Positions 35,571-47,979 of a DNA stretch of 64,000 bases are shown here, in pieces; positions within the stretch are counted from its first letter, which is position 1, and every line of letters starts with the position of its first letter. Origin of the DNA: Eledone cirrhosa (Eukaryota > Mollusca > Cephalopoda > Octopoda > Eledonidae); the NCBI GenBank assembly GCA_964016885.1, contig OZ024743.1:162486992-162550991 (forward strand), written 5' to 3'. The notes below the pieces were generated by a model. That model was not told where the DNA came from, did no database searches, and saw nothing but the letters and a program-made list of their open reading frames with translations. The position numbers and the translations under genes were made by a program.

Positions 35571-35585
35571 ATAATTCAAGAATTA

Positions 35586-37409
35586 TTAATAATAGTCAAC
35601 ATTTTTTTCCTTCTTAGTATTTTTTCTAAATTTGTATGATGCTTGAAATGTCTTTCCAGATTTATGGAGACAAGTTGCAAATAATTCATTCTTTTTATTA
35701 ATTAAATTACCATAATTGGTAATTATTAATAGAGTTTCTAAATTGCAAAGATTGCAGTATGGTGAAATGGAAGCGTTCCGATAGGAATCAGAATTTCTAA
35801 GTTTACACCAAGAAATTGAGTATTTAATATTTTTCTCTTTTAAAGACCATATTAATTGTGATAATGAAGTAGAAAATGTTTTATCTGGATTTGAGAAAGA
35901 ATGTTTATGATTGGAAAAGCGAAACTTAAAGTTCGAAGAAGTGGCACCTATGTAGTTATAAGTATTATTATTATTTGTCTTAATGGTACATTTATATACT
36001 AAATTCTTATCAAGGCAATTATTTTGTAAAGGGCCTTCAGATTTCCTTCTACAGTTACACTTCAATTCCGTGTTAATTCTATAGCCTAAACTATTCGTAT
36101 AATCATTGTTATTATTTCTAGGTGTTCTATTATTATTCGTATTTAAACTATTGTTATTGTTATTCACATTAACTACTGTATTATTATTATTATTATTATT
36201 ATTATTGTTATTATCGCTAATTATATGCTGGTTCAAATTAAGAATTTTGCTATTAATTTTTGCAATATTTCGAGCAATATTCATAGTTGTTGAATAAGAG
36301 AGTTTAACTGTGTGTCTATTGAAGATAGAGTAATACTTATGTGATCTAGGGAAACATTTATCCAAGGCTTTAAAAAATAAATGTGCTAAAGGTGTTTTAA
36401 TAAATAAAGATGCTGGTGGGGCATACCAAATTATAGATCTAGTCCTAATTTTTTTCCCCAATTTATTCTCCAAGTTGTTATTTTTACAGTCAGTTTTATT
36501 TTTATTATTATTATTATGAATATTGTGTTTATAATTAATATTATTTTTTCTACATATTCAATATTATTTTTATATCCTGCTTTATGTAACGCTTCATTAT
36601 AATATCCAGCTTTACTATTAAAAATGGATCTGTTAGCAGATAGTCTAGATATTCGTTATTGGACACTATTTAGTATTGCATTTTTAACACTTTTAGGGTG
36701 ATTAGAGTAAAAGCTAACATAGTTTAGGTTTTCATTGAGTTTATGGAAGGGGTAATAAAGGCCTGAGTTTAAATTAAGGGTTACGTCTAAAAAGTTAACT
36801 ATTTTATTGTTATTTTCTACTTCTAATTTCAGGTCGTAATTTTTAAAGAATTCTATAATTACTTTCTTTACTCTATTTAATTCGCTATTATTATGTCTAA
36901 CTACAGTAAATAATATGTCATCTCTATATAAACCACCGGTAATCTCCGGCAGTTTTCTATTTATCATATTAAGGATGAAAATTCCCACAAGATCGGTAAT
37001 TTGCGCAGAATCGGGCGAGCCCATGGTAATGTCGAAATTTTTCTGCCTATCCGAACGAGTCCAAAAATCATTATTAAAGTCAATCAAGGTTTGCCTTGCC
37101 GCTAAAATAATATTAATCTCATCACTAGATAGATCAATGTGTTTATATGCATATGAAAGCGCCTTATTCAAAAGGTTAGGAGTTATTGAGGAGTAATAAC
37201 TCGCTATGTCCATTTGAATGAATTTATGATTTTTCTTATTTTCGATATTATTGAACCAATCTATGACTTCACTAGTGGCCTTCCATAAGTTAAGCCTTGA
37301 CCTCAATTTTAACTTTGGCAAAATCCTATCTATTATGTTTTTACTAATTATTCCACGGTCTGACTTCGAAGGTGCGATAAGTCTAACAGGTAAGTCCTCT
37401 TCGAAATTT
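35586..37409 (-). pseudogene. PLE family B RT and GIY-YIG endonuclease, broken
   Basis: On the minus strand the RT starts mid-domain at 'NFEEDLPVRLIAPSKSD' (37409-37358), then 'RGIISKNIIDRILPKLKLR', 'FIQMDIASYYSSITPNLLN' (motif A region, about 37220), 'FDITMGSPDSAQITDLVGIF' (about 37040), the catalytic 'YRDD' (about 36925) and 'VNFLDVTLNLNSGLYYPFHK' (about 36800). A frameshift at about 36656 follows. The endonuclease part (36473-35586) has an Asn-repeat linker from AAT codons, 'CNCRRKSEGPLQNNCLDKNL' (about 36060), 'YNYIGATSSNFKFRFSNHKH' (about 35960) and 'CNLCNLETLLI' (about 35755). The N-terminal RT portion is absent. The YRDD box and nuclease motifs are intact. Confidence 0.83.
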
Positions 37410-37472
37410 GACCATAAAGGAAATTTCGAAGAGGACTTACCTGTTACATTTATCGCACCTTCGAAGTCAGAC
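37358..37472. repeat. 52-bp palindrome joining two inverted PLE copies
   Basis: Arms 37358-37409 and 37421-37472 are reverse complements with two mismatches, separated by an 11-base loop (37410-37420). Both arms encode the same RT stretch ('NFEEDLPV' to 'APSKSD') in opposite directions. Confidence 0.93.
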
Positions 37473-37880
37473 TGACTGTAAAACTGACTGTAAAATTAAC
37501 AACTTGGAGAATAAATCTTAGAAAAAAATTAGGACTAGATCAATAATTTGGTATGACCCACCAGCATCTTTAGCTATTAAAACACCTTTAGCACATTTAA
37601 AAGAGAAAAATATTAAATACTCAATTTCTTGGTGTAAACTTAGAAATTCTGATTCCTATCGGAACGCTTCCATTTCACCATACTGCAATCTTTGTAATTT
37701 AGAAACTCTATTAATAATTACCAATTATGGTAATTTAATTAATAAAAAGAATGAATTATTTGCAACTTGTCTCCATAAATCTGGAAAGACATTTCAATAC
37801 TGACTAAGAAGGAAAAAAATGTTGACTATTATTAATAATTCTTGAATTATTATTATTATATATATAATGTTTTCCCTTAC
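37421..37880 (+). mobile_element. internally deleted PLE family B copy, inverted
   Basis: Plus-strand copy of the neighbour. It keeps 'NFEEDLPV...APSKSD', jumps to the linker (TTAGGACTAGATC near 37535), then 'PASLAIKTPLAHL', jumps again to 'KEKNIKYSISWCKLRNSDSY' (about 37610) and 'CNLCNLETLLI' (about 37690), and ends in the same 3' sequence as 35571-35590. The RT core and the nuclease front half are missing through two deletions. The last 250 bp are almost identical to the reverse complement of 35571-35842. Confidence 0.82.
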
Positions 37881-37891
37881 CTTAAAAATTG

Positions 37892-37937
37892 TATATCGGT
37901 TTTATATATATATATATATATATATAAAACCGATATA
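37892..37937. repeat. 46-bp perfect palindrome with TA core
   Basis: TATATCGGTTTTATAT and its reverse complement surround a (TA)n centre; symmetry is perfect from 37892 to 37937. Part of it (AAACCGATA) recurs just downstream near 37957. Confidence 0.9.
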
Positions 37938-37959
37938 ACATATATATATGTATATAAAC

Positions 37960-38530
37960 CGATAAAAAAATGTCCTCAACACACAATTTGCAGACTCTCG
38001 ATAAAGCTGTGTTTCGGTACGCGGGTGCTTGCAAAAGTATTTCCCAAGTTAATGAATAGGCCATATTTTTGCATTTTAAGTTCCATATCAGGTTTGAAAG
38101 AGAAGTTGAAGATTTTTTATCAAATCTTTGGAAAGAGCATTTGTGATTATTCCAGCAACTTTTAAATTCTGTAGAAGTTGCACCTACATAGTTAAATATA
38201 TTATCACTGGTTTTTAACTATACATTTATCGACTATGTCCTTATCTAAACACTTATTTTGTAAAGGACAGTTTAATTTAATTCTACAATTACATTTTGCG
38301 GATTTGTGGTTATTCAGAACGGTACTATTATGTTGGATATTGCTAGAGATATTACTGCTATTTTGGTTGTTTCGGTTAGGGTTTAACTTTCTATTATTGA
38401 TTCTATTTATATTTTGTGCTATGTTCATAGTAGTAGAGTAAGATAGTTTTATAGTATGTCTGTTAAGGATTGGGTGGTATCTGTGGGCTTTAGAGAAGAA
38501 GAAATCCTAAAGAATTCCATTATTTAGCAA
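37960..38530 (-). pseudogene. PLE family B endonuclease fragment, decayed
   Basis: The minus strand gives 'CNCRIKLNCPLQNKCLDKDI' (about 38300-38240), then, after a frame change, 'ATSTEFKSCWNNHKCSF' and 'STSLSNLIWNLK' (about 38185-38085), and 'AYSLTWEILLQAPAYRN' with 'CKLCVEDI' (about 38064-37980). This is the same zinc-binding plus GIY-YIG order as the neighbour but more diverged. No RT is present. Confidence 0.72.
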
Positions 38531-38735
38531 TCAGTTATAATTTAAAGTGCTCAACATTAAAGGAGCTATTTATAAGTAGAAGTGGTATTTAATTTGTTGG
38601 AAGTCCGACAAACATAAATATTTATAACTGATTTAGAGCACCCAACAAGTTACTGGAGTAAATATTCAATGATATTAAATAAATGGAAACTATATTTATA
38701 AAACCATAGTTATTTTATTATATATATTTCAAGAG

Positions 38736-38794
<59 letters not shown>

Positions 38795-38881
38795 GTTGTT
38801 GTATGGTTGCAATAAATGCGTCCGTAGGCGGTATGCCATTTCTGTATTAACATTATATAAATATAAATATATATATATATT
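38531..38881. other. AT-rich spacer with (TA)n
   Basis: No gene. TTTTATTATATATATTTC near 38711 matches the stem III side of the hammerhead region at 34481-34498, but the core is not preserved. Pure (TA)n runs at about 38742-38790. Confidence 0.5.
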
Positions 38882-39066
38882 TAAGGTCCTCCTGTATGTA
38901 GCTCTGTATGTGTTTTAGTAAGGGCTTTAGTAGGGTGTCCAGGAAGTTGCTAAGTCTGTGGGTTTCACACACAGGGCCTGCTATAATTGGTCTGAGTTTT
39001 AAGTCTTCTGGTGGTGTTAATTGTATGTATTTGTTAGTCAAAGTGTCACCTGCATAGTTTATGGGA
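38882..39066 (-). pseudogene. PLE RT fragment, inverted half
   Basis: The minus strand reads 'NYAGDTLTNKYIQLTPP', then 'LRPIIAGPVCETHRLSNFLD' and 'HIQSYIQEDL', the early RT of a PLE. It lies in opposite orientation to the next RT fragment, and its protein end continues directly into that fragment's start. Confidence 0.75.
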
Positions 39067-39069
39067 CAT

Positions 39070-39245
39070 TGATATGCTGAACCACCTACCCAAAACACTA
39101 AGTGAAAACACTATTCTTGTCTCCTTTGACATAGTAAATCTTTACACTAATATACCTCATAACTATGGAATAACAGCAATCCAGTTTTGGCTAGACACTC
39201 AACAATCTGAAATACCAACACGCATCAACAAAAACTTTATATACC
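39070..39245 (+). pseudogene. PLE RT fragment, forward half
   Basis: The plus strand reads 'DMLNHLPKTLSENTILVSFD', then 'IVNLYTNIPHNYGITAIQFW' (RT motif A region). The rest of the RT is lost after about 39245. Confidence 0.78.
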
Positions 39246-39663
39246 CTAATCATGTCTTTGTATTTGTAGCCAGAGAACTGCATGCAGTGACTGAGTATTG
39301 TATGTGTCTCTCTAATTCTTTAGGATTGCACATGTGGCACACGTTTGTCCTGACCCATACACGACCACTTTATAGTATGAGCTTGGTGATTTTTGTCATG
39401 ACACCTACACGACCACTTTACAGTGGATGATAATGTTTAACTTCTCGTTCCATCGAGTGCTTTGTGATTGCTTCAATCAACTCGATTAGTACCTGCTATA
39501 TGGCGGCTACAACTTCGATTCATACCCAACATTATACATAAATATGTGTATATATGTGTGTGTGTACGTAGACACACGCATATATTCATACATATACATG
39601 TTCATTTGTGCACAAGTAAGAGTACCACAGAGCCCCCTTCCTTGTAAGACAACTGTAGAAGTA
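39246..39663. other. unassigned spacer
   Basis: A short tandem repeat around ACGACCACTTTA (about 39361 and 39409) and CA/TA-rich sequence near 39540-39600. Nothing else recognised. Confidence 0.5.
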
Positions 39664-40540
39664 CCTAGCTAAGAGTAAGCCCCTCTGCTTGGCTTTTGTT
39701 GACCTTCAGAAAGCTTTTGATAGAGTCCTGCATTCCATTATCTGGTGGGCTATTAGGAAACAAGGAGTCGACGAATGGCTTGTGAGGACAATTCAAGCAA
39801 TGTATATTAGAACAGCCAGAAAGGTCAGAATTAACAATGACTATAGTGAAGAATTTAGTGTGCAGGTTGGTGTCCATCAGGGCTCTGTTCTTAGCCCTCT
39901 CCTGTTTATTATCATTCTGCAGGCAATAACGGAGGAGTTTTAGTCCGGCTGCCATGGGAACTTCTGTATGCTGATGACCTAACCCTTATAGCTGAATCTA
40001 TAGCTGAAATTCCAAATCTATAGAGATGAAATTCCAAAACTGGAAAGGTCTAGAATCTAAAGTCAACTTGGCAAAGACTAAATTCCTAGTAGGTAGAAGG
40101 GAAAATGACCTAGATCTCCTCTGGGAAATGGCCCCCCTCGGTGTGCAGAAAACGAGTAGGTAGAAATTCCATTCTATGTAGAAAATGCAGCAATGGGTAC
40201 ACAAGAAATGTAGTGGGATCTCAGGCAGGCTAATAAAGAATGTAGGTTTTACTTGTGGCTGGTGCACAGGGACAATAAGTAGCAAGAACCCTTAGGATAC
40301 AATCACCTTCAAATGCTCAGAGGGCTCGAAGTGGTAGATAGTTTCTGTTACCTGGGTAACCAAATCAGTAATAGGGGAGAGTGTTCTGAAAGCACAGTTA
40401 CCAGAGTGAGATCAGGTTGGAGAAAGTTCAGGGAGCTACTACTGTTACTAACTACAAAAGATTTTTCCCTCAAAATGAAAGGCAGACTATATGATGCATG
40501 TATACAAACAGCAGTGTTGCACAGTAGTGAAACCTGAACA
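39664..40540 (+). pseudogene. LINE RT fragment (RTE-like), 5'-truncated
   Basis: RT remains in order: 'LAFVDLQKAFDRVLHSIIWW' (motif A, about 39690), 'VGVHQGSVLSPLLFIIILQA' (motif B, about 39868), a frame change, then 'YADDLTLIAES' (about 39970) with the catalytic Asps. Further on, frameshifted, are a Cys-rich piece 'CGWCTGTISSK' (about 40256), 'VVDSFCYLGNQISN' (about 40330) and 'GRLYDACIQTAVLHSSET' (about 40482). The clade is my best guess; it is clearly different from the Tx1-like and R4-type LINEs. Confidence 0.8.
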
Positions 40541-40896
40541 ATGTTCTTCCTCATAGCAGTATCATCCAATTGCAGGCTCCCAGACTGTGGTTCCACAGTG
40601 AGAGGGATTCATTGTGGCTACAGTCAGTAAATGCATTTCCTGAGCTGTAGTCCTCTGAGTGAAGGGTTGGGCGTGGTCAACTAGCCTGTCCCTCCTCCTG
40701 ACGGTGCCATCCAGTCCCACACTATAAATGTGGTTGGTGTTAGGAAGGGCATCCAGCTGTAAAATACCCAGCCAAATTTACAGCCCTCGTTGGAGCAAGG
40801 TACGGCATAGCCAACTCTGGCCAGACTTATCTCCCAACGTGGACGACCCGTCCAAGCATGGAAAAATGGACGCTAAGGGGTGATGATGATGATGAT
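40541..40896 (+). repeat. LINE 3' tail with (GAT)n end
   Basis: Downstream of the RT remnant comes GTTAGGAAGGGCATCCAGC (about 40739) and GACCCGTCCAAGCATGG (about 40845), ending in ATGATGATGATGAT at about 40882-40896. This tail type is shared by LINEs and SINEs in cephalopods and matches 1180-1322. Confidence 0.8.
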
Positions 40897-40999
40897 ATAT
40901 ATATATATATACGTACATATACAATACATATATACATATATTCACACACATATATATACCTACATTTAGTGTCAAATCAAATTGGCTTCAATCCAATGT

Positions 41000-42350
41000 G
41001 TAAATTATAGGTTAATTATAGTATTGTACTTGATCTAGAATTTAAGTAGGATTTATCAGGGTGTATATGCCTGCTTGTTGTGTTGATTGGTGCTTAGGAA
41101 GAGGCTTCCAAATAGAAAGCAAATATTTCTGAAGTGAAGGTAAGATGTAAAGATTTCACTTTTTCATTCATAGAATTGAGGTATTCTCTGGGGGATCCCA
41201 TTCCTTGAATTAAAGACTTTTCTCTTGTGCAAAGCCTGCATCTCTAAGATTCAATAATGTAGGATTTGGTTTTTTCTAGTACCCTTTATTTCATGTTTTT
41301 ATGTATGCCTCAGTTTTTCAAAGCCCATACATTTGCCATGATCTCATATACAAATAGGAGTAATATTTTTGCTTAAATTTACCTACTACCTGACCAGCAT
41401 ATCATTTTTTGTCCACTATAAGGTTGGATGTCTCAGATTAACTTCAACCGTATGAACTTTATGTTACATGCCAAGTCCAACGGGGAATCAGCATTTTCCT
41501 AACATGAGCATCCTGGCTCATCTGGAGATTTTGGTGTTACTGTTATGAATGACTTCAGGCTAGGGGCACATGATTAGCTCATCTTAACAGAATGCCTGCT
41601 AAATAATTTGCTATATCTATGTTGTTGTAGGAAATGCTTATCTATTAGATCCAGAAATCTCTTGCCTATGTTGGTCTGAAAATTCAATGAGAAAGACAGT
41701 GTGAATCGGGTTACTTTTCTGAGTCTGTTCTTAGATCCTTTGGGTAGGAAGACAGTGAGATTCTAGTGTAATAGTTTCTCTTTGAAGCTGCTATCTAGAA
41801 GGGATCTGTTGAAGTAAGTGGTTGCCTTAGCAAATATATCTTTAGAAGAGGATAGATTAGAGATTCTACAACTCATATTAGAGATTAGAGTTTTATGGTT
41901 GAGGCAGAATTTTTTATTCAAATATTTAAGTCTCCCATTGGGTTTATGGAATGGTTTGTATGTACATGTGGCTATGTCAAGAGTTGAATCTAAGAAATCT
42001 GCCTTAGTGAGGTTAGTGTCTACAAATATCCTAAGTCCTAGGTTATGAATGGCAGATTAGCTCTTTACCTTCTAGAGTAATGTCAAGCAGTTGTCGCAGT
42101 ATAGACTAACAATATAGTTGAAGATCTGGACTTCGGTGGATCTAGGATATATAAGCCAACCATCTACGCTGTCATATGTCACCATCAAGACATTAAATAG
42201 ATCTTCTTGTTCAATTAGTTTTTTATTGCCCAAATAGACCTGTCATCAATGGTAATGAACCTATAAACTAATTCTAAAGTTTTAACTAGAAGTTATATCA
42301 AATAGTAGGGGTAAGCCATCTGTTAGTACAAACACTCATCCCAATTGTAA
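41000..42350 (-). pseudogene. PLE RT/endonuclease, strongly decayed
   Basis: Minus strand, order preserved: 'LFNVLMVTYDSVDGW' (RT, about 42215), 'ADFLDSTLDIATCTYKPFHK' (about 42003), 'NIGKRFLDLIDKHF' (about 41670), 'SRHSVKMS' and 'CAPSLKSF' (about 41600-41550), then a poorly preserved endonuclease to about 41100. It parallels 'VNFLDVTLNLNSGLYYPFHK' of the family B copy. Many stops. Confidence 0.65.
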
Positions 42351-42575
42351 ATATATACTATATGAGCTAATATTATGATGACATAGCTCTACTGTAGCTA
42401 TGGTGACAGTTGAGGCACAGCCGATATATTTAGCCCAACTAATATTAGAAAAGTCATTCAAGAAAAATAGTGATTACTGATTAATATAAAACAGTTTAGA
42501 AAACAGAAATTAAATACCATCTATAAAACCATCTATTGGATTATATAAATATATACTCTGAGGTCCCAAATAATA

Positions 42576-42591
42576 GGGGGGGGGGGGGGGG
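42576..42591 (+). repeat. G16 homopolymer
   Basis: Sixteen G in a row in an AT-rich context; no gene nearby. Confidence 0.95.
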
Positions 42592-42998
42592 TTCGATAAT
42601 TTTTCTAGGTTGTCTCTCTTGGTTTTTTTATAAAATTTGTAGGAAAAAAAATTTCATACTTGCCAACCCAATAAAAACCACAATTAGTTGTTTAGTTTAC
42701 ATATTGAGATCCCAACTCATCCTATTTATTTTATAACATATGGGATTTCTTATAATGTTCTTTTTCTTATAATGTTTTTTAATGCCTAAAGAAAATTAAT
42801 TATCACAAGAATGCTACTATTTAAAATAAAATTTCACTGGAGATAGATTAACAAAATTTAATAAGTGGAGATCTAAAAACTTAATAAGCGTGGAGGGACA
42901 ATTGTTCGAGACCTGAGAGTAGAATTAAAAGAAGTTAACACATTTTAAATATATTTTCTGATGTTTATTTACTAAGGATGTCTTTTAATGGCAATCCA

Positions 42999-43021
42999 GA
43001 TGTTTCAGGCAGGCACATCAG
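42999..43021 (-). ncRNA. degenerate hammerhead-like motif
   Basis: The minus strand reads CTGATGT-GCCTGCCT-GAAACATC: one base off the CUGANGA box, with no good stem II. It is upstream (5') of the decayed PLE at 41000-42350 and may be its 5' copy of the motif. Confidence 0.3.
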
Positions 43022-44163
43022 AAGACCAGAGAATAATATACATTCAATGCCAAAAATGATAAATGGTACTAACTTTCCTAATTCCTCCTACAAAAGAAAT
43101 TGAGAAAGAAAACAACATAAAATAAAGTTAATAGACATTTCTAGAACATTTCACCACATCTAACCAATCATTCACATCTGGCAATGGACTTACTAGGCTG
43201 TAAACACATCTGACCAGCCATTACTATACCATCACATCTGATCAGTTATTTACATACAGATGGGCAAACATTTAACAATGCAATACTACTAGATCTGGTC
43301 AGACATTCAATTCTTTCTAGACATCAAACTATATCTTTCTCACCAGAAATCAAGTTGTTTATCTCTCCAGACATCAAGCTCTATATCTGTTGCACCAGAC
43401 ATCAAGCTCTATATCTGTCTCTCCAGATATCAAGCTCTAGACTTTTCAAAACATCAAGCTATATTTCAGCATCCACTAATAGTGTTTCCATAGGCAAAAT
43501 ATCCAACAATGCCCAATACATCTAACTTTAACCAAAAAGGAGTTTCTATAGAATAGCATTACCTGCTGAAATCTTGCAGCACAGTATCCCTCAACAAAGT
43601 ATATATTTTTGAAATGAGAAACATTTTACATCTAATATTTTAGGTCAATTTGTCTCAATAGAAATCAACAATAGCTATAATTCAAATAAAATTACTCTTT
43701 AATTGGTTACTCTCACTTTAATCAGGCAACCACTAGAAGCTACTAAACAATGGGAACAAGTTGATTATCATAACAACAAAATGATTATTATAGCAACTAA
43801 ATGATTATTCCCATCACTGTACATTCAGATGGCTCATGGTCATATAGATAAGGAGATTATATTGAAACCACAAGGTTCTGAGTTTGATACTAGTGTACAA
43901 AATCTTGAACAAATATTTTTTAGTCAATGCAAGACTTGTCAGTGAAATTGGTTAAACAGAAACTCTATGAAAGCCCATCAGATGGACTGTACCTGTAATC
44001 TAAAGGGTCAGCTTCATAAAGCACAGTGACTAACTGAGTCTACCTCAGGGTTAAAATGTCAGTGGAATAATATGCCGGTTACATTATAATTCAAGGAATA
44101 GGTAGTTCTGTTGATCAAATAATTGGAGCATTCATACATCAAAACAGTCATGAGATCCATTTG
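43022..44163. other. unassigned spacer left of the satellite
   Basis: AT-rich, no gene. A small tandem repeat at about 43366-43440 (unit about 32 bp with CAGACATCAAGCTCTATATC). Words such as CACATCTGACCAGCCATTA near 43208 loosely resemble the satellite unit. Confidence 0.5.
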
Positions 44164-47100
44164 TACATTGAGATAACCAGACCACCACACTGACCATTAA
44201 GATAACAAGATAACCACACTGACCATTGAAATAACCAGACCAGAACGCTGTCCATTTAGATAACCAGACCACCACACTGTCCATTTAGACAAACAGACCA
44301 CCAGACTAACCAATTAGATAAGCAGAACACCATACTGACCATTTAGATTACCAGACCACCACACTGTCCATTGAGATGACCAGACCACCACAATGACCAT
44401 TGAGATAACCAGACCACCATACTGTCCATTTAGATAACCAGACCACCACACTGACCAATTAGATAACCAGACCACCACACTGTCCATTTAGATAACCAGA
44501 GACCCACACTGACCATTTAGATAACCAGACCACCACACTGACCAATTAGATAACCTGATAACCACAGTGACCATCTAGATAACCAGACCACCACACTGAC
44601 CATTTAGATAACCAGACCATCACACTGACCATTTAGATAACCAGACCACCACACTGTCCATCTGGATAACCAGACCATCACACTGACCATTTAGATAACC
44701 AGACCACCACACTGTCCATCTGGATAACCAGACCATCACACAGACCATTTAGATAACCAGACCACCACACTGTCCATTTAGATAACCAGATCACCATAAT
44801 TGTCCATTTAGATAACCAGACCACCACACTGACCAATTAGATAACCAGACCACCACACTGACCATTTAGATAACCGGACCATCACACTGATCATTTAGAT
44901 AACCAGACCACCACACTGACCAATTAGATAACCGGACCATCACACTGATCATTTAGGTAACCAGACCACCACACTGACCAATTAGATAACCTGACCACCA
45001 CACTGACCATTTAGATAACCAGACCATCACACTGACCATTTAGATAAGCAGAGCACCACACTGTCCATCTGGATAACCAAACCACCACACTGACCATTTA
45101 GATAACCAAACCACCACACTGACCATTTAGATAACCAGACCACCACACTGTCCATCTGGATAACCAAACCACCACACTGACCATTTAGATAACCAGACCA
45201 CCACACTGACCATTTAGATAACCAGACCACCACACTAACCATTTAGATAATCAGACCACCACACTGACCACTGAGATAACCAGATCACCACACTGACCAT
45301 TGAGATAACCAGACCACCACACTGTCCAATGAGATAACCAGACCAGCACACTGACCATCTAGATAACCAGACGACCACACTGTCCATTGAGATAACCAGA
45401 CCATCAAGCTGTCCATTAAGATAACCAGACGACCACATTGTCCAATTAGATAACCAAACCACCACACAGTCCATCAGATAACCAGACCACCACACTGTCC
45501 ATCAGGTAACTAGACGACCACACTTTCCATTTAGATAACAAGATCACCACACTGTTCATTTAGATAGCCAGAGCACCACACTGACCATCTAGATAACCAG
45601 ACCACCACACTGTCCATTTAGATACCAAGACCACCACACTGTACATTTAGATAACCAGACCATCACACTGTCCATCAGATAACCAGACCACCACACTGTC
45701 CATTGAGTTAACCAGACCACCACACTGTCCATTGAGATAACCAGACCACCACACGGACCATTTAGATAACCAGACCACCACACTGACCAATTAGATAACC
45801 AGACCACCACACTGACCATTTAGATAACCAGAACGTCACACTGACCATTTAGATAACCGGACCACCACACTGACCAATTAGATAACCAGACCTCCACAAT
45901 GTCCATTTATATAACCAAACCACCACACTGACCAGTTAGATAACCAAACCTCCACACTGTCCATGAGATAACCAGACCACCACACTGCCCATTGAGATAA
46001 CCAGATCACCACACTGGCCATTTAGATAACCAGACCACCACACTGATCTTTGAGATGACCAGACCACCACACTGTCAATCAGATAACCAGACCACCACAC
46101 TAACCATTTAGATAACCAGACCACTACACTGTCCATCAAATAACCAGACGACCACACTGACCATCTAGATAACCAGACCACCACACTAACCATTGAGATG
46201 ACCAGACCACCACACTGTCTATTGAGATAACCAGAGCACCACAATTTCCATTGAGATAACCACACCACCATACTGACCATTGAGATTACAAGACCACCAG
46301 ACTGACCATTTAGATAACCAGACCACCACACTGACCATCTAGATAACCAGACCACCACACTGACCATTTAGATAACCAGACCACCACATTATCCATTGAG
46401 ATAACCAGACCATCACACTGACCATTTAGATAACCAGACCACCACACTGACCATATAGATAACCAGACCACCACACTGACCATCTAGATAACCAGACCAC
46501 CACACTGACCATTTAGATAACCAGACCACCACATTATCCATTGAGATAACCAGACCATCACACTGTTCATTTAGATAACCAGACCATCACACTGACCATT
46601 TAGATAACCAGACCACCACACTGACCATATAGATAACCAGACCATCACATTGAGCATTTAGATAACCAGACCACCACACTGACCATATAGATAACCAGAC
46701 CACCACACTGACCATTTAGATATCCAGACCACCACACTGACCATCTAGATAACCAGACCACCACACTGACCATTTAGATAACCAGACCACCACACTGACC
46801 ATTTAGATAACCAGACCACCACACTGACCATATAGATAACCAGACCACCACACTGACCATTTAGATAACCAAACCACCACACTGACCAATTAGATAACCA
46901 GACCACCACACTGACCATTTAGATAACCAGACCACCACACTGACCATTTTGATGACCAGACCACCACACTGTCCATTTAGATAACCAGACCACCACACTG
47001 ACCATATAGATAACCAGACCACCACACTGACCATTTAGATAACCAAACCATCACACTGACCATTTAGATAACCAGACCATCACACTGACCATTTAGATAA

Positions 47101-47979
47101 CCAGACCACCACACTGACCATTTAGATAACCAGACCACCACACTGACCATATAGATAACCAGACCACCACACTGACCATTTAGATAACCAAACCACCACA
47201 CTGACCAATTAGATAACAAGACCACCACACAGTCCATTTAGATAACCAGACCACCACACTGTCCATTGAGATAACGACACCACAACACTGACCAATTAGA
47301 TAACCAGACTACCACACTGACCATCTAGATAACTAGACCACCACACTGTCCATTTAGATACCAAGACCACCACACTGTACATTTAGATAACCAGACCATC
47401 ACACTGTCCATCAGATAACCAGACGACCACACTTTCCATTTAGATAACCAGACCACCACACTGTCCATTGAGATAACCAGACCACCACACTGTCCATTCA
47501 GATAACCAGACTATCACACTGACCATTGAGATTACAAGACCACCACACTGACCATCTAGATAACCAGACCACCAGACTGTCCAATTAGATAACCAGACCA
47601 CCATACTGACCATTTAGATAACCAGACCACCACACTGACCATTTAGATAACCAGACCACCACACTGACCATTTAGATAACCAGACAACCACACTGACCAT
47701 TTAGATAACCAGACCACCACACTGACCATTTAGATAACCAGACCACCACACTGTCCATTTAGATAACCAAACCACCACACTGTCCATTCAGATAACCAGA
47801 CCACCACACTGACCATTGAGATGACCAGACGACCACATTCTCCGTTAAACAACCAGACCACCACACTGTCCATTTAGATAACCAGACCACCACACTGTCC
47901 ATTTAGATAACCAGACCACCACGCTGTCTATCAGATAACCAGACGACCACACTTTCCATTTAGATAACCAGACCACCAC

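Larger units (their letters stand above)
34411..37409 (-). mobile_element. PLE family B copy 1, 5'-truncated
   Basis: An AT-rich PLE on the minus strand: partial RT (from 37409), linker with Asn repeats, CCHH-like and GIY-YIG endonuclease, a long AT-rich 3' region, and a hammerhead ribozyme at 34543-34481 near the 3' end. Its 5' edge is the centre of a palindrome shared with an inverted copy. Confidence 0.78.

Noticed and set aside
37360..37475. Palindrome as a transcription terminator
   Set aside because: Both arms encode the same RT stretch, so it results from inverted element copies, not from a termination signal.
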